From Rhizobacter sp. Root1221 (GTDB taxonomy: Bacteria > Pseudomonadota > Gammaproteobacteria > Burkholderiales > Burkholderiaceae_C): a stretch of DNA of 64,000 bases. Both the position numbers and the translations under genes were made by a program. Each line of letters begins with the position of its first letter. Position 1 is the first letter of the stretch. Below the pieces are notes generated by a model. The model had not been told where the DNA came from and did no database searches. It saw only the letters and a list, made by a program, of their open reading frames with translations. Positions 43,341 to 50,191 of this stretch are shown one piece after another. Location of the stretch: contig NZ_LMDI01000022.1 in NCBI RefSeq assembly GCF_001425785.1, positions 429 through 64,428 on the forward strand, read 5' to 3'.

Positions 43341-44368
43341 GCGGGGTGCCTCGCGAACTGCAACACGGCGGCCGCACGCCGGCCGCTGTCGTTGGCCCAG
43401 TGGGCGATGAAGTCCGGTCCGGGCGCGTAGCCCTTGCGGCAGGCGGCGTCGGCCACCGCGAGCATGGCCAAGCCGCTGGCCGCACCGGTTTCGCCGGTGG
43501 ATTCCGCCGGATGCCAGAGCTCGAACTCGGGTGTCAGCTGGCGCAGGGTGCGGCCCAGGGCAAGCGCCGATTCCTTGAAGTAGTACTGCTCGCCGGACAG
43601 GTCGGTCATGCGGAACTGCAACTCGTGCATCTGCCGGCCTGCGTCGTCGAGCGCCAGCTCGATCGCGGCGGCCAGGCCGTTGCCGCGCAGCGGCAGGTCG
43701 GCGTCGAGGTGGGCCGGCTCGATGCCGAAGCCGACGCCCGTGCAGCGCAGTTCCGCATGCGCGCTGGGCGCGCCCAGCAACACGGCGCCCGCGGCTTCGC
43801 CCGGCATGAAGCCGTTGCTGTTGATGGGCGTGAGCAGGCGGTCGGCCTTCAGGTAGACGGACAGGGTGGGCCAGCTCAAGAGGCTGTCGACCCCGGCCAC
43901 GACCACCTGCGTCACCAGCGGGTCGGCGAGCAACTGCCGGGCCGTGGCCAGCGCGATGGGCGTGGCAACGCGGCCATGGGCGACGATGGCTGAGCGGTCG
44001 GAGAATTGCGCGCCCAGCAGCCGTTCCACTTCGGCGAACAGCCGGTCGTCGAGACCCCCCTGGCGGCCCGGGCGGTCGTGCTCGGCCACACACAGCAACA
44101 CCGGGATCTGCGGCCACTGGTCGCGTGGCACGTCCACCAGGCATTCGTCGATGGCCAATGCGGCCAGGCGGGCGAGCTTGGCGAGGCCGCTCCAGGACTC
44201 GCCGAGTGGCACCGCGTGGGCCATCAGCCAGGCGCCTTCGTCGTCGACGAAACGCGTTTCGGTGGGGTTCGTGAGCTTGGCGCGGATGGCCGCGCAGGAG
44301 GATGGCGCGTCGAGGCCCACGCTCGTGATCAGCGCGGTGCGCCGGATGGCCAGGGGAGATGCGGTCAT
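43337..44368 (-). CDS. Ketosynthase-like protein, catalytic residues missing
   Basis: A 343-residue thiolase-fold protein resembling beta-ketoacyl-ACP synthases (KAS I/II), shorter than the 410 of true enzymes. The segment VATPIALATARQLL...VVVAGVDSLL matches the active-site helix and strand of KAS, but the usual nucleophilic Cys is replaced (Val or Arg by my alignment). The region ESTGETGAASGLAML matches KSMTGHLLGAAGA but lacks the Lys and His. It is probably a non-catalytic protein that serves the adjoining effector. It lies between the DUF2169 and DUF4150 genes. Confidence 0.78.
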   Translation of the reverse strand: MTASPLAIRRTALITSVGLDAPSSCAAIRAKLTNPTETRFVDDEGAWLMAHAVPLGESWSGLAKLARLAALAIDECLVDVPRDQWPQIPVLLCVAEHDRPGRQGGLDDRLFAEVERLLGAQFSDRSAIVAHGRVATPIALATARQLLADPLVTQVVVAGVDSLLSWPTLSVYLKADRLLTPINSNGFMPGEAAGAVLLGAPSAHAELRCTGVGFGIEPAHLDADLPLRGNGLAAAIELALDDAGRQMHELQFRMTDLSGEQYYFKESALALGRTLRQLTPEFELWHPAESTGETGAASGLAMLAVADAACRKGYAPGPDFIAHWANDSGRRAAAVLQFARHPA

Positions 44369-44371
44369 CGG

Positions 44372-45493
44372 TCAGGCGGTCGTGGGGGTGGGACGTTCCA
44401 TCGGCACCATCACGACGGGGATCGGGAAGGTGACCTTGTCCCGCAGCTGCCACCAGTCGCGGCCCTTCTTGCCCACCAGCACCTGGGCGATCTCGAAGAG
44501 GCTCTTGCGCAACGGGCGCACCGCGCGCCACGTGAGCGTGAAGCGGCGCAGGTCGGGTTCGATCACCACGGTGTCGAGCACGGCGGTCAGTTCCTCGCGG
44601 TCACCGCGCTTGGGGAACACCGTCACGGGCGCCACCAGCGACGGGATCGTGAACTGGGTATGGCCCTCGGGCGTGAGGTTCGACAGCGTCACCTCCATCG
44701 GACCGCGGGAGAAGAAGTCGAGCGGCACTTGTTGGTCTTCCGGTGCGGCCTGGTGGTAGCGGGCATCGAAGTCGGGCGGGAGGAACGGGAAGTGCTGCTC
44801 GCGCCAGGCGTCGTCGTAGGTGCCCGCAAGGGCTGCCCGCGGCGACCAGCCACGGCCGAGCGGGCCGAAGGCCATGGGGCGGTAGTCGCCATCGGTGTCG
44901 GACACCGGGCGCCCGATTTCCTCCGTGAGCGGCAACGGCTTGCCGTCCACCCACTCCTTGCGCAGGTGCTTGTGGAAGCCGCGGCCCACCGGGTTGCCCA
45001 GGAACGCGGCGTGTTGTGCGGGGTCGTCGTGGCGCGTGTCGACACCACCGTACGCCACGTCGTAGCTGATGGGTTGCACGACAAACGGCTCCGGCGCGGT
45101 GGCACGCAGCGTGGCCACGCCGCAGTCCCACCGCCGTGGGCCCACCACCGACAACGCCTTCAGCCAGTCACCGATGCGCACGCCCACGTCCACGCGGGCC
45201 GCGGGCTGCCCTTGCGGCGCGTGGGCACTGCCCACCAGCAGGATGTCGCAGCGCGTCTTGCGGGGGGCGAAGTCGACCTCGTGCACCGGTGCCGAGAACC
45301 CCGGTGCGCCAGTGAAGGTGTCGGCCATCACCAATGGCGCCTGCACGTCGTGCAGCGCGAAATGCCCGGCCGGCTCACCGTCGACGGGAAAGCGGAAGGT
45401 GCCCTTGATCACGACCACCAGGCTCTCGCGCCCACTCGGCTCCACGCCGAGGTTGTAGCCCGCGATCATGCGGGTGGCATTGAGCAGTTCCAT
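44372..45493 (-). CDS. DUF2169 family protein, T6SS effector adaptor
   Basis: A 373-residue DUF2169 protein with the conserved blocks FHKHLRKEW, ISYDVAYGGVD and FGPLGRGWSPR. DUF2169 proteins occur beside PAAR/DUF4150 effectors and are thought to act as adaptors or chaperones that load them onto VgrG. The start at 45493 lies 11 bases after the DUF6484 gene. It begins the four-gene effector-handling block. Confidence 0.87.
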   Translation of the reverse strand: MELLNATRMIAGYNLGVEPSGRESLVVVIKGTFRFPVDGEPAGHFALHDVQAPLVMADTFTGAPGFSAPVHEVDFAPRKTRCDILLVGSAHAPQGQPAARVDVGVRIGDWLKALSVVGPRRWDCGVATLRATAPEPFVVQPISYDVAYGGVDTRHDDPAQHAAFLGNPVGRGFHKHLRKEWVDGKPLPLTEEIGRPVSDTDGDYRPMAFGPLGRGWSPRAALAGTYDDAWREQHFPFLPPDFDARYHQAAPEDQQVPLDFFSRGPMEVTLSNLTPEGHTQFTIPSLVAPVTVFPKRGDREELTAVLDTVVIEPDLRRFTLTWRAVRPLRKSLFEIAQVLVGKKGRDWWQLRDKVTFPIPVVMVPMERPTPTTA

Positions 45494-45504
45494 CGGACCG
45501 GCGC

Positions 45505-46032
45505 TCAGTTCAACTGCACCGAGCCACCCTGCAGGCGGTTCACCCCGGTGGACCGGCTCGACACGTAGGTGCCCTGGATCATCACCTTGCCCGCCTTGGT
45601 CAGCGTGATGCTGGCCTTGCCACACTGCAGCACGAGCTGGTCGGTGGCGCGCACGATGAGGCGTTCGCCGTCGGCATCCACCTGCACCTGGCCCGGGCCC
45701 GCGGCCGGGGCGGCCGGCGTCTCGCGCAGCACGCCCATCACGATGGGGCGTTCGGCGTCGCCACCTTCGAACTGCAGCACCACCGACCGGCCCACGTGGC
45801 TGCCCTGCAGGTCGAGCACCGCGCGGGCGCGCAGTGCGGCGGTGCCGGGCTGGCCGGCGTACCGCACGAGCGGGGTGTGGCCGTCGTCGGCGAGGGCGAT
45901 CAACTCGCCCACCACCACCTCGGGCAAGGCCGGGGCGGTGGGGCGCAGCGGCCGCGACGCGAGCAGCGGGGTCAATGGATCGTCGGTTGCCGGCAGGTCG
46001 CGGGCGGTGTCGAGGGTGTCTCTGCGTCCCAT
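45505..46032 (-). CDS. DUF6484-like spike-associated protein
   Basis: A 175-residue protein placed right after vgrG. The first part (VVVGELIALADDGHTPLVRYAGQ) matches the DUF6484 pattern, and the C-terminal half (VQVDADGERLIVRATDQLVLQCG...TLTKAGKVMIQGTYVSS) looks like a short beta-helix similar to the end of VgrG. The start at 46032 has AAGGTG at a proper distance; a GTG at 46041 also is in frame. It may be part of the spike assembly or an adaptor. Confidence 0.78.
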   Translation of the reverse strand: MGRRDTLDTARDLPATDDPLTPLLASRPLRPTAPALPEVVVGELIALADDGHTPLVRYAGQPGTAALRARAVLDLQGSHVGRSVVLQFEGGDAERPIVMGVLRETPAAPAAGPGQVQVDADGERLIVRATDQLVLQCGKASITLTKAGKVMIQGTYVSSRSTGVNRLQGGSVQLN

Positions 46033-46057
46033 GGTGTTCACCTTTGTTCTGTTCTGT

Positions 46058-48262
46058 TCAGTTCTGCAGGATCTTGGAACCCTTCATCACGATGTCCTTG
46101 CTGGCCTTGACGTTGATCTTGCCCGAGCCGTCGATCGTGATGTTCTTGCCCTTGATGAAGATCGTGCCGTCCTTTTTCATCGTGATGACGGCGTCGCCGG
46201 TCTTCAGCGTAATGGAGTCGCCGGCCGAGATCACCAGGTCCTTGCCGACCGTGAGCGTGTCGTTGTCGCCCACGCTGGCCGTGCGGTTCTTGCCCACCGT
46301 GGTGCCCTGGTTGGCACCCACCTCGATGGTGCGGTTCTTGCCGATGCTGTTGCTCTGGTTCACCCCCACCGAGGTGGATTGGTTGATGCCCACCGTGATG
46401 GATTGCATCGCGCCGATGGCCACTTCCTGGGCCGCACCGATGGCAATGGTTTCGTTGATGCCCACCGCGTGGGTGCGTTGCAGCGCCACCGTGGCGGTTT
46501 CACTGGCCAGCACGGAGATCGTGCGGTTGGCGCCGATGGTGATGGTTTCGTTCGCCCCGACCGTCTCGGTGCGGTTGATGCCGATGCCGATCACCTCGTG
46601 GCTGCCCACGGTCTCGGTGCGGTTGACACCGATGGTGATGGTCTCGTTGTTGCCCACCGTCTCGGTGCGGTCGTGCTTGACGAGCGTGGTCTCGTCGTGG
46701 TCGATGGTCTTCTTGCGGTCGTGGCCCACCCAGTGCGACTCGTCGTTCTCGACCTCGATGCGCTGGTCCTTCTCGGCGTGGATCCACACTTCCTCGGCCC
46801 CCTTCTTGTCCTCGAAGCGGATGGCGTTGGCGTTGTCGTACGCGCCGCCCTTCGACGAGCGCGTGAGGATGCCGGTCTGCGTGGCGTTGGCGGGCAGGTC
46901 CCACGGGGGCATCTGCTCGGCGTTGTAGACACGGCCGGTGATGAGCGGCTGGTCCGGGTCACCCTCGAGGAAGCTGACGATCACCTCCTGGCCGATGCGG
47001 GGGATGTGGATGGACCCGAAGCTCTTGCCCGCCCACGGGTGGGAAACCCGAACCCAGCATGAACTCTTGTCGTCGTTCTTGCCGTAGCGGTCCCAGTGGA
47101 ACTGCACCTTCACGCGGCCGTACTTGTCGGTGTAGATCTCGTCGCCGGACGGGCCCACCACCACGGCCGACTGCGGCCCCTGCACGAACGGCACGCGCGT
47201 GGTGCGCGCAGGCCGGAACTGCTGGGCCACGGGCATCGCGGTGAACGTGCTGCGGTAGTCGCCGTCCGGGTGCCCCGACTCGATGCCGCCGATGGTGGCG
47301 TGCACGGTGGTGCCCACGACCAGGAACTCGGCGTTCTGGTCGGTGCGCGGGTGGCGGTCGAGCTTGAACCGGTGGCCCACGCCAAGCCGGTGGCAGTTGG
47401 ACGCGGCGCTCAGCTGGTGGTGGCGAGCCTGGTGTTCGTCGAGGCGGTCGTCCACGAGCTGCTTGCCGTCGCCCTTGATGATGTAGTCGCCCTGGTAGTC
47501 GAAACGCTCGAATGCCTCCTGGGCGTGTTTGCGGGTGAGGTTGGCATCCACCATCAGGTCCACCGACGGGCGCTCGAAGTCATAGCTCTGCAGCACCGAT
47601 TTGCCCGTGCGCACCTCGCGCGACATGGTCCAGTCGGACACGTATTCCAGGTCGGGCGGTGCCGAGTCGATGTTCTCGAAGTAGGGCAGCGTGGCCTCGC
47701 CGGTGATGGGTTCGTGGGCGCTCGACGAGTCCACGAGCACCATCACGTGCTTGCTGGCGGTGTGCTCGAAGTACCAGTAGATGCCTTCGTGCTCGAGCAG
47801 GCGGGTGATGAAGGTCAGGTCGCTCTCGCGGTACTGCACGCAGTAGGTGCGCTTGCGGTACGAGCGGAACAGGCGGAAGTCGAAATCGGAGAATCCGTTG
47901 TCGTCGAACACCTGCTTGACGATGGCGGGGACGTCCAGGTCCTGGTAGATGCGGCAGTCGGCCGTGCGGGTGAGGAACCAGGGCCAGGGGCGCACCACGG
48001 CCTGGTAGCCGAAGTGCCGGCCACGGCTGCGGCCAATGCCGAAGCGGGTGACGTATCCGTTGAAGTGCTGCTGCTCGTCGTTGTCGCGGCTGATCGACAC
48101 GGTGATGGGTTTGCCCAGCAGGTCTTCGGGCGACAGATCGCCCGACTCGCTGAGCAGGCGCAGTTCCATCTCCCCGAGCTGGCTCAGGCCGGCGGTGAAA
48201 TCGATGGATTCCACACGCAGTTCGGTCGAAAGGGGCGACGTGACCGTGATCTGTTTGTTCAT
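46058..48262 (-). CDS. vgrG: Type VI secretion spike protein VgrG (TssI)
   Basis: A 734-residue VgrG that forms the trimeric spike. The gp27-like part (about 1-370) is followed by the OB-fold gp5-like part (GRVKVQFHWDRYGKNDDKSSCWVRVSHPWAG) and a long beta-helix needle (about 480-700). The needle is built of repeats of the type NRTETVGxNETITIG, with a period near 16 residues. The C-terminus (KINVKASKDIVMKGSKILQN) ends without an extra toxin domain, so cargo is presumably carried by the DUF4150 proteins. The ATG at 48262 has no strong ribosome site; a GTG at 48289 is another option. Confidence 0.96.
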   Translation of the reverse strand: MNKQITVTSPLSTELRVESIDFTAGLSQLGEMELRLLSESGDLSPEDLLGKPITVSISRDNDEQQHFNGYVTRFGIGRSRGRHFGYQAVVRPWPWFLTRTADCRIYQDLDVPAIVKQVFDDNGFSDFDFRLFRSYRKRTYCVQYRESDLTFITRLLEHEGIYWYFEHTASKHVMVLVDSSSAHEPITGEATLPYFENIDSAPPDLEYVSDWTMSREVRTGKSVLQSYDFERPSVDLMVDANLTRKHAQEAFERFDYQGDYIIKGDGKQLVDDRLDEHQARHHQLSAASNCHRLGVGHRFKLDRHPRTDQNAEFLVVGTTVHATIGGIESGHPDGDYRSTFTAMPVAQQFRPARTTRVPFVQGPQSAVVVGPSGDEIYTDKYGRVKVQFHWDRYGKNDDKSSCWVRVSHPWAGKSFGSIHIPRIGQEVIVSFLEGDPDQPLITGRVYNAEQMPPWDLPANATQTGILTRSSKGGAYDNANAIRFEDKKGAEEVWIHAEKDQRIEVENDESHWVGHDRKKTIDHDETTLVKHDRTETVGNNETITIGVNRTETVGSHEVIGIGINRTETVGANETITIGANRTISVLASETATVALQRTHAVGINETIAIGAAQEVAIGAMQSITVGINQSTSVGVNQSNSIGKNRTIEVGANQGTTVGKNRTASVGDNDTLTVGKDLVISAGDSITLKTGDAVITMKKDGTIFIKGKNITIDGSGKINVKASKDIVMKGSKILQN

Positions 48263-48322
48263 GGCGGGCTTTGCGGGCTGCGGGGACACTCCTCCTGCAC
48301 GTTAGGAGGGCGGGGGCGTGCG

Positions 48323-48340
48323 GGCAAGCGACGAAAGTCA
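48323..48340 (-). promoter_or_regulatory. T6SS motif, vgrG copy
   Basis: Minus strand: TGACTTTCG-N5-TGCC, 70 bases before the vgrG start, in the 87-base gap between vgrG and the upstream acidic-tail gene. Same motif and spacing as before tagH and tssA. Confidence 0.55.
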
Positions 48341-48349
48341 CCGCCCCGG

Positions 48350-48814
48350 TCAGTCGTCGTCGTCGTCGTCCGGATCGAACGGCATCGACAGGGACAGCCG
48401 CAGGATGCTGCCGCGGCCTGGCGCGTAGTCGGCGGTCATCGTGTGGGACTGGTAGTCCCACGCGTCGCGGTTCAGCTCGTCGCTCATGTGCATGGGCGGC
48501 CCCACCTTCTTGCGGGCGTCCTTGCGTGGATCGGCAAAGGCCAGGCCGAAGGGCAAGGCGCCGGCAAAGGGTTTGGCGCCGCCCTGGGCCTGGCCCTGCA
48601 GCACCACGCGGACCAGCTCCTGCCCATGCCGGGGGTCGCCGTCGGCGGGGGCGAACTCGAGCGTGACGCCCAGTTGGCGCACCTCGACGCGCGACCCGGT
48701 GTCGCCACGGCCGCCCTTGGGCGGCTTCCTGGCGCCCAGCCGGGTGAGCAGGCGCTGGATGTCGGGGTGGTCGTCGGCCTTGCCGAGGCAGGCGATGAGG
48801 TCGTCGGCGGTCAT
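48350..48814 (-). CDS. Uncharacterised T6SS-cluster protein with acidic tail
   Basis: A 154-residue protein without signal peptide or membrane segment. It starts with a helical region (ADDLIACLGKADDHPDIQRLLTRLGA) and ends in a run of eight residues of which seven are Asp. I recognise no family. It is the last gene of the core T6SS unit, after the TPR-methyltransferase, and lies just upstream of the vgrG motif. The acidic tail might bind a basic protein or metal. Confidence 0.72.
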   Translation of the reverse strand: MTADDLIACLGKADDHPDIQRLLTRLGARKPPKGGRGDTGSRVEVRQLGVTLEFAPADGDPRHGQELVRVVLQGQAQGGAKPFAGALPFGLAFADPRKDARKKVGPPMHMSDELNRDAWDYQSHTMTADYAPGRGSILRLSLSMPFDPDDDDDD

Positions 48815-48838
48815 CGATTCAGGGGAAGAGAGGGAACA

Positions 48839-50188
48839 TCAAGGGCGACGTGCGGCCACCAGCCAGCCCGCCACCGGCTTGCCGGCTTCCATGCGCAGTT
48901 CGACGGGTTCGAGCGCCTCGGTGTGCAGCGCAGCGGCCGCCAGGGAGGCCGCCACGTGGGCTCGCCGGTGGGCATAGCGGCCGTGGGGTTGCAGATGATA
49001 CGGGGCGTCGCCGCCGTCGCCCAACGCTTCCACGGTGAACACGAGCAGGCCACCGGGCCGCAGCGCGCCGTGGGCGGCGGCCATCGCCGGGCCCAGTTCG
49101 CCGAAATAGCACAGCGTGTCGGCGCACACCAGGGCGTCCTGCGAGCCGGGGTGATCGAGCAGGTAGGCGACCAGCTCGGCGTGTTGCAACTTGTCGTACA
49201 CGCGGCGGCGGTCCGCTTTCTCCAGCATGCCGCTGGACAGGTCGCAACCGGTGAGGGTGCGGGACCAGTCGCGCACCAGCGGGCCGCACAGGCCGGTGCC
49301 ACAACCGAGGTCGAGCACGTCGAACTGGCGCGCAGGCGGTGGGAGCAACCGGGTCAGCAGGTCGGCCACGAGCTGGGGCGCGCGGTAACCGAGCGCCGAC
49401 AGGTTGGCATCGAACGTGGCCGCGAAGGCATCGAACGTGCGCTCGACGTAGTCGTCGCTGGCCCGTTCCGGCACGGTGCCGCCGGAACACGCGGCGAGGT
49501 GGTGCAGGATCACGGGGTTGTCGGGGTCGGTGGCGAGCCAGTCGCGGTAGAGCTGCGCGGCTTCGTCCAGGCGGCCGAGGTGCACCAGGGCGCGTGGCAC
49601 GGCGTTGCGCGCCTGCAGGTGTTTCGGCCACAGCACGATGGCGCGGCTGTTGGCCGTCAGGCCTTCGTCCACCTTGCCCTGTTCCAGCAGCGTGAGCGAC
49701 AGGTTGTACCAGGCCTGGGCGAACTCGGGATCGATCTCGACCGCGCGACGGCACAGGGCTTCCGACCCGGCATGGTCACCTTCGCGCCGCAGGATGGTGG
49801 CGAGGTTGTTCATCGCGTTGATGAACTCCGGGTGCCGGGCGAGGGCTTCCCGGTAGGTCGCCTTCGCCTCGTCGAAGCGTTGTGCCTCGGTGAGCACGTT
49901 GCCCAGGTTGTTCCAGACGCCGACCGCGCCGGGATTGACGGCGAGGGCCTGGCGGATGAGGGCGATGCCTTCGTCGGAGTGCCCCTGGTTGTGCCGTGCG
50001 ATGCCGAGGAAGTGCAGCCCGTCCGGCTGGTCGGGCCACTTGCGCAGCACGGCGCGGAGTTCTCGCTCCGCGGCCTCGTGCTGGCCATCGCGCAGCAGCG
50101 CCACGGCGTACTGCAGCGCCTGGGTCCAGGCCAGCCGGGCTGCGCCGCTGGCCCCGCGTGGCGCCGCCTTGTTCGAACCGCGTGCCAT
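48839..50188 (-). CDS. TPR-repeat methyltransferase in the T6SS operon
   Basis: A 449-residue fusion. The N-terminal half (about 25-230) has five to six tetratricopeptide repeats (FINAMNNLATILRREGDHAGSEALCRRAV and similar). The C-terminal half (about 255-449) is a class I SAM-dependent methyltransferase with motif I VLDLGCGTGLCGP near residue 290. The TPR part suggests it acts on a protein partner, perhaps a T6SS component. It starts four bases from the tssH stop and is therefore co-transcribed with the core genes. The target is unknown. Confidence 0.85.
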   Translation of the reverse strand: MARGSNKAAPRGASGAARLAWTQALQYAVALLRDGQHEAAERELRAVLRKWPDQPDGLHFLGIARHNQGHSDEGIALIRQALAVNPGAVGVWNNLGNVLTEAQRFDEAKATYREALARHPEFINAMNNLATILRREGDHAGSEALCRRAVEIDPEFAQAWYNLSLTLLEQGKVDEGLTANSRAIVLWPKHLQARNAVPRALVHLGRLDEAAQLYRDWLATDPDNPVILHHLAACSGGTVPERASDDYVERTFDAFAATFDANLSALGYRAPQLVADLLTRLLPPPARQFDVLDLGCGTGLCGPLVRDWSRTLTGCDLSSGMLEKADRRRVYDKLQHAELVAYLLDHPGSQDALVCADTLCYFGELGPAMAAAHGALRPGGLLVFTVEALGDGGDAPYHLQPHGRYAHRRAHVAASLAAAALHTEALEPVELRMEAGKPVAGWLVAARRP

Positions 50189-50191
50189 CGG

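Noticed and set aside
46200-46740. Short repeats in the vgrG 3' half as a DNA repeat array
   Set aside because: They are degenerate at the DNA level and simply encode the beta-helix needle.
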